From JBAXRT01 sp037131065 (GTDB lineage Bacteria > Bacteroidota > Bacteroidia > Bacteroidales > FEN-979): a stretch of 17,210 nt of DNA. The notes under the pieces were generated by a model. That model saw only the letters and a list, made by a program, of their open reading frames with translations, was not told the DNA's origin and searched no databases. Below are positions 1 to 6,669 of this stretch, one piece after another. The translations under genes and the position numbers were made by a program. Within the stretch, counting starts at the first letter, position 1. Each line of letters starts with the position of its first letter. The DNA is taken from positions 1 through 17,210 of the forward strand of contig JBAXRT010000057.1 of NCBI GenBank assembly GCA_037131065.1. The letters are read 5' to 3'.

Positions 1-293
1 GAGGATGATAAGGCACAGGAGATGGCGGCACAACCACTGGAGGTGATGAGGGCATCTTCTGTTCCTTCAAGCGCCGCCATTTTTTTCCTAAGGATATTTA
101 CGGTAGGATTCATCCCCCTGGTATAAACAGGGATCTCAAATTCGTTTAGAAGAGCTTCCCTCATCTTTGCTACCGTTGGGTAACAAAAGTTTGAGGACTG
201 GATGACTGGCGGAGAAACAGCATTGAAATAGAGTTCACGGTCCTCTCCAAGCTTATTGATTATATCAGACAAACTAATCTTCCCGTTCTCCAT
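1..293 (-). CDS. PLP-dependent Cys/Met metabolism enzyme (cystathionine gamma-synthase/lyase-like), N-terminal part
   Basis: This gene is cut by the window edge; only the first 97 codons or so are visible, reading leftward from an ATG at 293. The translation starts MENGKISLSDIINKLGEDRE. It continues with a PPVIQSSNF segment, then PVYTRGMNPTV, then KKMAALEGTEDALITSSGCA. The Y-x-R-x-x-NPT signature, followed by an ALEG...SSG-AAI block, is typical of the Cys/Met metabolism PLP family: cystathionine gamma-synthase, cystathionine lyases, O-acetylhomoserine sulfhydrylase and methionine gamma-lyase. The Tyr and Arg of that motif contact the PLP phosphate of the neighbouring subunit in known members. 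The PLP lysine lies beyond the edge, so the exact reaction cannot be assigned. No Shine-Dalgarno precedes the start. A TAnnTTTG box lies about 20 bp upstream. The gene is divergent from the lipoate ligase. Confidence 0.8.
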   Translation of the reverse strand, partial: MENGKISLSDIINKLGEDRELYFNAVSPPVIQSSNFCYPTVAKMREALLNEFEIPVYTRGMNPTVNILRKKMAALEGTEDALITSSGCAAISCALSS

Positions 294-313
294 TTTCACC
301 GGTTAGCAAGGGT

Positions 314-321
314 CAAAATTA
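314..321 (-). promoter_or_regulatory. Bacteroidota -7 promoter element for the leftward PLP enzyme gene
   Basis: Read on the minus strand the site is TAATTTTG, a full match to the Bacteroidota -7 consensus TAnnTTTG. Transcription would begin near 307-309, giving a leader of only about 15 nt before the ATG at 293. I see no convincing TTG -33 element about 20 bp further upstream, so this rests on the -7 box and its position. Confidence 0.5.
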
Positions 322-345
322 TTTAAAAAATTACTAAGAATGGGT

Positions 346-353
346 TATTTTTG
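346..353 (+). promoter_or_regulatory. Bacteroidota -7 promoter element for the lipoate ligase gene
   Basis: The site reads TATTTTTG, matching TAnnTTTG. It lies 17 bp before the ATG at 371, so the leader would be roughly 10-13 nt. A -33 TTG is not evident. With the opposing box at 314-321 it forms a compact divergent promoter pair in a 77-bp intergenic region. Confidence 0.5.
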
Positions 354-370
354 TGAGAAATTGAATCCGG

Positions 371-1354
371 ATGCTCATCATCAGGCGCCACGCAACTGAT
401 CCCTATTTTAATCTGGCCACGGAAGAATATATCCTGAAGAATTTTCAAGAGGATTCTTTTATGCTTTGGCGGAATGCACCCTCCATCATCGTCGGAAAAC
501 ACCAGAATACCCTGGCCGAGATCAATACCGGTTACGTAAAGGAGAACAATATTCCGGTGGTGCGCCGCTTATCTGGTGGCGGAGCCGTTTTCCATGACCT
601 CGGCAACCTTAACTTCACCTTTATCCAGTCGGGGAACAACCAGCAGCTTATCGATTTCAGGAAATATACGGAACCGATCCTGGAGGTACTCCAGAAATTA
701 GGTATCGAAGCAAAATTCGAAGGGCGGAACGACCTGACGATCGGGGGCAGGAAATTCTCTGGCAATGCAGAGCACATCTGGAAAAACAAGGTACTACACC
801 ACGGGACCCTGCTTTTCTCTTCAAAGATGACCGATCTGAGCAAGGCGCTCAGGGCAGATCCCCTGAAGTTCAAGGATAAATCGGTAAAATCGGTAAAGAG
901 CCGAGTCACGAATATCTCCGAACATCTGGCCGGAGAGATGGATGTGCTCGAATTTGCGGAGGCGATCCAGGATCATATCATCGGAAAATATCCCGATGCC
1001 CGCTTTTATGACCTGACCGGGGATGATCATAAAAAGATAGTTGAACTGGTTGAGCAAAAATACGGTACATGGGAATGGAACTTCGGTTACTCTCCACACT
1101 ATAATTTCCGGAAGATCCTTAGAACCGAAAAAAGCGGAACGATTGAATTTGATCTGGATGTCCAGAACGGGATCATTATTTCGGCAAATATTTTCGGAGA
1201 TTTTTTCGGAACGCTTGACCCGGAGGAAATTGAAAAGGTCCTGGGTGGTGTTTCCCACCGGGAAGATGCCATCCTTGAAATACTCAAACCTTTTCAGATC
1301 GGGGACTACATTTGTAATCTCTCCCTTGAAGAGTTTATGCATGGTTTGTTCTAA
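371..1354 (+). CDS. lplA: Lipoate--protein ligase (LplA family)
   Basis: The enzyme adenylates lipoate with ATP and transfers it to lysines of lipoyl domains (2-oxoacid dehydrogenase E2 subunits, GcvH) in the cytoplasm. The 327-residue protein shows the biotin/lipoyl-ligase fold. R-R-L-S-G-G-G at residues 65-71 is followed by AVFHDLGNLNFTF. The GGRKFSGNA motif carries Lys128, equivalent to the conserved LplA lysine that holds lipoyl-AMP. HHGTLLF and SRVTNI blocks follow. Residues from about 245 to the end match the accessory C-terminal domain, so this is the full-length bipartite form rather than LplJ or LipM without that domain. No Shine-Dalgarno precedes the ATG, and a TAnnTTTG box lies just upstream. 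The next gene starts 66 bp downstream on the same strand, so cotranscription is possible but not shown. Confidence 0.93.
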   Translation: MLIIRRHATDPYFNLATEEYILKNFQEDSFMLWRNAPSIIVGKHQNTLAEINTGYVKENNIPVVRRLSGGGAVFHDLGNLNFTFIQSGNNQQLIDFRKYTEPILEVLQKLGIEAKFEGRNDLTIGGRKFSGNAEHIWKNKVLHHGTLLFSSKMTDLSKALRADPLKFKDKSVKSVKSRVTNISEHLAGEMDVLEFAEAIQDHIIGKYPDARFYDLTGDDHKKIVELVEQKYGTWEWNFGYSPHYNFRKILRTEKSGTIEFDLDVQNGIIISANIFGDFFGTLDPEEIEKVLGGVSHREDAILEILKPFQIGDYICNLSLEEFMHGLF

Positions 1355-1420
1355 GCATTTTACCCATGAGAAACAACTCATATATCAGGATCATTAAATA
1401 TCACATATTTTCATATTTCT

Positions 1421-2227
1421 ATGCCTTTCAATGAAATTTTCGACCGATTGTGGAATGACTATTCCACACGGAATCCCATGGTAAAAAAGGTTCACGACCT
1501 CTTTACTTCGGAGGGTGAGTCTGTAGTGAACGATCACATCGCAATCCGGACCTTTCGGAATCCCTTGATCGGAATCGATCAGATCGCTCTCATTTTTCTT
1601 AAGCATAATTATGAACTGATGGGAGAATACCGGTTTGATCAGAAGAAGTTATTCGCCAAGCATTACGAACACAAGAGCGATAAGAACGCCCCTCGTGTTT
1701 TTATCAGCGAGCTCCTGGTCGAATCATGCAGTTTTTACCTCCAGCAGGTGGTAAAAGGATGGATTCATTCGATCCCTTTCACTGAAATCAAACCGGATGA
1801 ACTGATCCTCGCTGGTAATATGTCGGGCATGCCGTCGTACACAGTCTACGAAAAACTCAGACAGGAGTCGGAATACGCAGCCTGGCTATATATCAACGGC
1901 TTCCGTGTCAACCATTTTACCGTAAGTATCAACGACCTCAAAAAATATGATACGATACAAAAGGTGAACGGGTTCCTGAAGGAAAAGGGATTCCTGATGA
2001 ACGATTCGGGCGGTGAGATCCAGGGTTCTCCTGAGGAGCTGCTCGAGCAGTCGAGCGTAAAGGCGGAGATGATCCCTTTCCAGTTCACCGAAGGCAAATA
2101 TGACGCCACAGGCTGTTATTATGAATTCGCCAGGAGATATTTGGATCCGAACGGTGAACTGTATAACGGTTTTATTTCCAAATCGGCGGATAAGCTCTTC
2201 GAATCCACAAATTTCTATAAAAAGTGA
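1421..2227 (+). CDS. DUF1338 family protein, 2-oxoadipate dioxygenase/decarboxylase-like (HglS-related, short form)
   Basis: The 268-residue protein belongs to the DUF1338 family, whose studied members (Pseudomonas putida HglS and relatives) are Fe(II) enzymes converting 2-oxoadipate to D-2-hydroxyglutarate with loss of CO2. The conserved VVNDHIAIRTF block gives His39 and Arg43. A second block, FRVNHFTVSIN, gives His165. A YYEFARRY block near the C-terminus gives Glu235. These fit the His/His/Glu metal triad of the family. It is much shorter than HglS (roughly 450 residues), and I know of no direct assay of the short Bacteroidota form, so the substrate is inferred. The start lacks a Shine-Dalgarno. 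The stop overlaps the next gene by 4 bp (GTGA), indicating translational coupling. The YdiJ-like oxidoreductase two genes downstream could use its expected product. Confidence 0.82.
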   Translation: MPFNEIFDRLWNDYSTRNPMVKKVHDLFTSEGESVVNDHIAIRTFRNPLIGIDQIALIFLKHNYELMGEYRFDQKKLFAKHYEHKSDKNAPRVFISELLVESCSFYLQQVVKGWIHSIPFTEIKPDELILAGNMSGMPSYTVYEKLRQESEYAAWLYINGFRVNHFTVSINDLKKYDTIQKVNGFLKEKGFLMNDSGGEIQGSPEELLEQSSVKAEMIPFQFTEGKYDATGCYYEFARRYLDPNGELYNGFISKSADKLFESTNFYKK

Positions 2228-3627
2228 AAAACTATTTTACGGGAATAGCCCCGGTTCTCCTGCTGGTCCCTGGTATGTTCTTCCTCTCCTGCGGAAACGG
2301 CCGCAAGGATTCCAGGAATACTTTTCAACTGCAGCAGAGCGGAACAATTCACGAAAAGGTTTCATGCGCTGAGGATCCGTCGATATCCTATTCTCTCTAC
2401 CTGCCTTCCGTAGTCAAAACCGGCACCGCTCTCCGGCTGCCTGTCATTGTTTTCTTCGATCCCCATGCATCAGGATTGCTGCCTGTCGGGAAATACCGGG
2501 AGCTTGCCGAAGCCGGTCAATACATCATTATAGGTTCCGGCAACTCACGCAATGGTCAGTCAGCGGCTGAAACGGAGCGAATTGCTGGCGCCCTTCTTTC
2601 GGAGCTTTGGAAAAACTATCCGGTCGACACCATGCGCATTTACCTGGCAGGATTTTCAGGTGGTTCACGCGTCGCAAGCCTTGTCGCGCTGACCAATGGC
2701 CGGATCCGGGGTGTCATCGGCTGTGGCGCCGGTTTCCCCGGCCTGAATCAGTCACCTCCAAGGAAGTTCGATTACTTTGGCTGTGCAGGGATGGCCGACT
2801 TCAACCTCGGAGAGATGATCCGGCTCGGTGAAATGCTTGACCAGGCGGGCTTCACTCATTTCATCATGACCTTCAACGGTCCCCACGAATGGCCGCCGGC
2901 TGATGTCATGGAGAGTGCATTCGAATGGATGACATTCAAAGCCATGAAAGAGAAGCTTATTAAAAAAGATGAATCCAGCATCAGTTCCTTCGAGAAGGAA
3001 ACGGAACAGAGAATTGATTCTCTGACCGGGAAAGGCAGGATGCTGGAGGGTTTTACATTGGTCGAGTTTGAAATAGGCGCTCTTGACGGGCTGACAGATT
3101 TAACCCCGGCTGAGAGCAAAAGAGATTATCTGAAAAAGAATACAGAATACCAGCAGCAGTATACCAGACGCGAGATGGCTCTCCGGGAAGAACAGAAGGA
3201 ACAGCAGAAAATGATGACCGACCTTTACACCATGGACAAGAAGTGGTGGAGCAGACGGATCAAAAGTTATACAGGGAGTAAAAAAACCACGGAAGAAACG
3301 GAGGAGCTGCTGAAGAACAAGCGTCTTCTCTCTTTTCTGAGCCTCCTCTGTTATTCCAATGCCAATGCCGCCATCAAACAGGGCAATTCAGATCTCGCAT
3401 ATAAAGTGATCGATATCTATGAACTTGCCGACCCTGTAAATCCTGAGCCAAACTATATGCGCTCCTTCCTTCTGATGGAAAGGTCCGACACTGCCGCCTC
3501 CATGGCCCAGCTTCAGATGGCGATCGACAAGGGATTTTCAGACCGGCTCCGCCTGATTGAGCAGCCCGAATTCCGGGGGCTGAATGAGTACCGTCCGTAC
3601 TTTGACCTGCTTCAAAAAATCAAATGA
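2224..3627 (+). CDS. Lipoprotein with alpha/beta-hydrolase domain and helical C-terminal region
   Basis: This is a 467-residue predicted lipoprotein. A hydrophobic signal segment ends in a lipobox, FLSC, with Cys23 as the likely lipidated residue. Residues about 55-235 look like an alpha/beta hydrolase: a strand VIVFFDP with a likely oxyanion region, the nucleophile elbow G-F-S-G-G with Ser145, a candidate acid Asp192 in GMADF, and His221 in GPHEW. This order fits the esterase/dienelactone hydrolase type. The remaining residues are charged and helical and may contain TPR-like repeats (around 380-455). The gene starts with GTG overlapping the DUF1338 stop, and its own stop overlaps the next start (ATGA), so all three are probably translated together. 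The substrate is unknown; the protein would sit at a membrane facing the periplasm or the outside. A lipoprotein coupled to two cytoplasmic-type enzymes is odd. Confidence 0.75.
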   Translation: MKNYFTGIAPVLLLVPGMFFLSCGNGRKDSRNTFQLQQSGTIHEKVSCAEDPSISYSLYLPSVVKTGTALRLPVIVFFDPHASGLLPVGKYRELAEAGQYIIIGSGNSRNGQSAAETERIAGALLSELWKNYPVDTMRIYLAGFSGGSRVASLVALTNGRIRGVIGCGAGFPGLNQSPPRKFDYFGCAGMADFNLGEMIRLGEMLDQAGFTHFIMTFNGPHEWPPADVMESAFEWMTFKAMKEKLIKKDESSISSFEKETEQRIDSLTGKGRMLEGFTLVEFEIGALDGLTDLTPAESKRDYLKKNTEYQQQYTRREMALREEQKEQQKMMTDLYTMDKKWWSRRIKSYTGSKKTTEETEELLKNKRLLSFLSLLCYSNANAAIKQGNSDLAYKVIDIYELADPVNPEPNYMRSFLLMERSDTAASMAQLQMAIDKGFSDRLRLIEQPEFRGLNEYRPYFDLLQKIK

Positions 3628-6600
3628 TGGAAATGGCAGGAAGATCGGAATTTTTCACAGATCTCGGAAAGGTTTTCCGGGGTGAGATCTATACAGACAA
3701 GATGCACCGGATCCTTTATGCCACCGATGCTTCAGCCTACCGGGAAATGCCTCTCGGGGTCGTCCAGCCAAAGAATACAGAGGACATCAAACAACTTATC
3801 ATTCTCTCCGGGAAGTACGGCATTCCCCTGATCCCAAGGACCGCCGGTACATCGCTTGCAGGCCAGGTCGTAGGACCTGGTCTTGCGGTTGACCTGTCAA
3901 GGCATTTGACAAAGATCCTCGAGATCAACCCGGAAGAACACTGGGCACGGGTAGAGCCGGGGGTGATTTTGGATGAACTTAACAAAGTCACGGAGCCGCT
4001 CGGCCTCTTTTTCGGACCTGAGACCTCAACCTCCAGCCGGTGTATGATCGGTGGTATGGTCGGAAATAATTCCTGCGGGGCCCACTCAATACTCTATGGC
4101 AGTACCAGGGATCATGTTATTTCTGTCACGGGCTTCCTGAGCGACGGTTCGGAGGTCGAATTCACCGCCGTCACACCCGACGGGTTCAGGGAGAAGTGTA
4201 AGGGGGACCTGCTCGAAAACAGGATCTACCGTCAAATTGGTGAGATACTTACCGATCCTGTCAACCGGGAGGAGATCAGGAAAGAGTATCCGGACCCGGC
4301 AATTCACAGGCGAAATACGGGATATGCGTTGGACCTGCTGCTTGAGTCTTCAGTCCTCAGTCCTCAGCCTTCAGTCCTCAGTCATCAGTCTTCAGTCCTC
4401 AGTCCTCAGTCTTCAGTCCTCAGTCCTCAGTCTTCAGTCCTCAGTCATCAGTTGGCAGTCAGTAGTCGGCAGTCCGAGTTTAACTTTTGTAAAATAATTG
4501 CAGGTTCCGAAGGGACGTTGATGTTCATGACTGAGATCAGGATCAACCTTGTGCCGTTGCCTCCGAAAGAGAAAGCCCTGGTCTGTGTTCATTGCCACAC
4601 GGTTGGTGAAGCGCTGAAGGCAAACCTGGTCGCCCTGAAGTATGAGCCAGGTTCGGTTGAACTGATGGACAAACCGATCATGGATTGCACCCGCGACAAC
4701 ATCACACAGCGGCAGAACCGTTTTTTTATCGAAGGGGATCCAGGTGCCATCCTGATCATCGAATTTGCACGAGCCACCCGGGAAGAGATAACTTCAATCC
4801 ATATGAACCTGGAAGCGGAAATGCGCAGTGCCGGCCTCGGGTATCATTTTCCGATCGTTTTTCCGCCGGATCTGAAGAAGGTCTGGGATTTGCGCAAAGC
4901 CGGACTGGGAGTCCTATCCAACTATCCCGGCGACCGCAAACCTGTCCCGGTTACCGAAGATACGGCAGTGAGCCCGGAAGCGCTGCCACGATACATCGAG
5001 GACTTTGACCGGATGCTCGAAAGTCTTGGATTGAAATGTGTCTACTATGCCCATGTCGGTTCCGGAGAACTTCATCTCCGCCCCGTGCTGAACCTGAAAG
5101 ACCCGGGCGATGTCGGCCTTTTCCATACTATTGCACTGGAGACTGCCCGGCTGGTAAAGAAATACAACGGATCACTAAGCGGGGAGCACGGAGACGGGAG
5201 ACTCCGTGGCGAATTCATTCCGATTATGCTCGGTGAGCATAATTACAAACTTCTTCAGGCAGTTAAATCGCTTTGGGATCCAAGAGGCATTTTCAACCCG
5301 GGAAAGATCACCGATACCCCGAGGATGAACACGAGCCTGCGGTTCGAACCTGGACAACAGGTAAAGGAGATCCCGACCATATTTGATTTTTCCTCTTCAC
5401 ACGGCATCCTGAGGGCTGCAGAGCAATGCAATGGCTCGGGAGATTGCAGGAACACCGTTCTGACCGGAAGGTGGATGTGTCCCTCTTACATGGCAACCCT
5501 CGATGAGATGAGCACAACACGTGCGAGGGCCAATGTGCTGAGGGAGTTCCTTACCCATTCACAGAAGGCAAACCCGTTTGATCATGAAGAGATCATGGAG
5601 GTGATGGACCTTTGCCTCTCCTGCAAGGCATGTAAATCGGAATGCCCGTCGAACATCGACCTGGCGAAGCTGAAAGCCGAATTCCTTCAGCACTACTACG
5701 ATGAACATGGTATCCATGTCCGATCACGTCTGATTGCCAACATCACCTTTGTAAACCGGGCCGGAAGCCTTCTGCCCGTATTTTTTAATTTCTTCCTGAA
5801 GAACCGGAATTTTTCTTCACTTGCAAAAAAGATGATGGGAATCGCCCCCGGGCGAAATATTCCGCTACTTTATTCAACCACACTGAGGAGATGGAATGAA
5901 AATTACAACCAGGGTGGATCTTACTCCCGCCAAGTCTTTCTTTTTGCTGATGAGTTCTCGGAGTACAACGATGTGGAGACCGGCATAAAGGCTATCAGAC
6001 TGCTTAATTCCCTCGGCTGCCGGGTTATCATCCCTAATCATAAAGAGAGCGGAAGGACATACCTGTCGAAAGGATTGGTAAGGAAGGCAAAGAAATTCGC
6101 TGATGAGAATGTAAGACGGCTGAAAGATATTGTAACAGCTGAAACCCCACTCATCGGCATTGAACCTTCAGCTATTCTCACCTTCCGTGACGAGTACCCC
6201 GACCTCGTCGATCCAACGCTGAAAGAAGCTGCCAAAGAGCTGTCTAAGCATACATATTTGTTCGATGAGTTCCTTATCCAGGATCCAGGATCCAGGATCC
6301 AGGATCTTTCCGCAAAATTCACCTCTGAAACGAAGAAAATAAAACTTCACGGCCATTGTCACCAGAAAGCACTGGGATCGGTGGAAACGACAAAGAAGAT
6401 GCTCTCTATCCCGATGAACTACTCGGTGGAGGAGATCAAATCGGGTTGCTGCGGCATGGCAGGTGCTTTTGGTTATGAAAAGGAACATTATGACCTGTCG
6501 ATGAAGGTCGGCGAGCTGGTCCTTTTTCCTGAGGTAAGAAAATCTGAATCAGCAACCATCATCGCAGCACCCGGTACCTCGTGCAGGCACCAGATCAAAG

Positions 6601-6665
6601 ACGGAACCGGTCGTACTGCATACCATCCCATCGACATCCTTTACGATGCGCTTGTTATGAAATGA
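3624..6665 (+). CDS. FAD-linked oxidase/Fe-S/CCG-domain fusion dehydrogenase (YdiJ-like; D-2-hydroxyglutarate or D-lactate type)
   Basis: The 1013-residue flavo-iron-sulfur protein probably oxidises a D-2-hydroxyacid and passes electrons to a quinone or other carrier. Domains in order: FAD-binding type 4 (about 43-235, with PRTAGTSLAGQ and GGMVGNNSCGAHS); FAD-oxidase C-terminal domain (about 285-560, with SGEHGDGRLRGEF); a cysteine region with C602, C608 and C619; a ferredoxin-like motif C664-x2-C667-x2-C670-x3-C674-P; and a cysteine-rich CCG/heterodisulfide-reductase-type domain with HCH at 911-913 and CCG at 942-944. This order matches YdiJ of E. coli (about 1018 residues), reported as a D-2-hydroxyglutarate dehydrogenase; D-lactate is the main alternative. 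Two low-complexity inserts encoded by heptanucleotide repeats occur at residues 242-284 and 885-894. They lie in variable loops, so the protein may still fold. The start overlaps the previous stop. The stop lies 4 bp from the stop of the convergent peptidase gene. Confidence 0.88.
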   Translation: MMEMAGRSEFFTDLGKVFRGEIYTDKMHRILYATDASAYREMPLGVVQPKNTEDIKQLIILSGKYGIPLIPRTAGTSLAGQVVGPGLAVDLSRHLTKILEINPEEHWARVEPGVILDELNKVTEPLGLFFGPETSTSSRCMIGGMVGNNSCGAHSILYGSTRDHVISVTGFLSDGSEVEFTAVTPDGFREKCKGDLLENRIYRQIGEILTDPVNREEIRKEYPDPAIHRRNTGYALDLLLESSVLSPQPSVLSHQSSVLSPQSSVLSPQSSVLSHQLAVSSRQSEFNFCKIIAGSEGTLMFMTEIRINLVPLPPKEKALVCVHCHTVGEALKANLVALKYEPGSVELMDKPIMDCTRDNITQRQNRFFIEGDPGAILIIEFARATREEITSIHMNLEAEMRSAGLGYHFPIVFPPDLKKVWDLRKAGLGVLSNYPGDRKPVPVTEDTAVSPEALPRYIEDFDRMLESLGLKCVYYAHVGSGELHLRPVLNLKDPGDVGLFHTIALETARLVKKYNGSLSGEHGDGRLRGEFIPIMLGEHNYKLLQAVKSLWDPRGIFNPGKITDTPRMNTSLRFEPGQQVKEIPTIFDFSSSHGILRAAEQCNGSGDCRNTVLTGRWMCPSYMATLDEMSTTRARANVLREFLTHSQKANPFDHEEIMEVMDLCLSCKACKSECPSNIDLAKLKAEFLQHYYDEHGIHVRSRLIANITFVNRAGSLLPVFFNFFLKNRNFSSLAKKMMGIAPGRNIPLLYSTTLRRWNENYNQGGSYSRQVFLFADEFSEYNDVETGIKAIRLLNSLGCRVIIPNHKESGRTYLSKGLVRKAKKFADENVRRLKDIVTAETPLIGIEPSAILTFRDEYPDLVDPTLKEAAKELSKHTYLFDEFLIQDPGSRIQDLSAKFTSETKKIKLHGHCHQKALGSVETTKKMLSIPMNYSVEEIKSGCCGMAGAFGYEKEHYDLSMKVGELVLFPEVRKSESATIIAAPGTSCRHQIKDGTGRTAYHPIDILYDALVMK
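4343..4475 (+). repeat. Heptanucleotide tandem repeat, 19 units, inside the FAD/Fe-S oxidoreductase gene
   Basis: Nineteen consecutive 7-bp units follow the consensus TCAGTCC; the central ones vary mainly at the last base and the final four are decayed. A higher-order 21-bp period (TCAGTCT, TCAGTCC, TCAGTCC/A) is clear from 4343 to 4447. The repeat is read through as the peptide SVLSPQS repeated, at residues 242-284. It falls between GYALDLLL and the conserved FNFCKIIAGSEGT block, which are close together in relatives. Confidence 0.95.
6276..6306 (+). repeat. Heptanucleotide tandem repeat (ATCCAGG), 4 units plus a partial, in the same gene
   Basis: Four exact copies of ATCCAGG (6276-6303) are followed by a partial ATC. 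They encode IQDPGSRIQD at residues 885-894, in the linker before the CCG domain. The unit is open in all frames on both strands, which explains an antisense ORF here that is not a gene. Confidence 0.92.
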
Positions 6666-6669
6666 TCCT

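Noticed and set aside
878..895. Tandem 9-bp duplication (AAATCGGTA twice) in lplA
   Set aside because: It encodes KSVKSV within a segment whose length and SRVTNI context match other LplA proteins, so it looks like ordinary conserved coding sequence rather than an insertion.
821..1381. A 186-codon minus-strand ORF opposite the lipoate ligase gene
   Set aside because: The plus strand encodes a complete LplA with all motifs; the antisense translation has no family features.
1366..1381. ATGAG...CTCAT hairpin after the lipoate ligase stop
   Set aside because: Short stem with no T run following; insufficient for a terminator call.
6038..6488. Minus-strand ORFs containing a PGSWILD-like peptide
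   Set aside because: The peptide is the reverse reading of the ATCCAGG repeat, which is open in all frames on both strands; no independent gene evidence.
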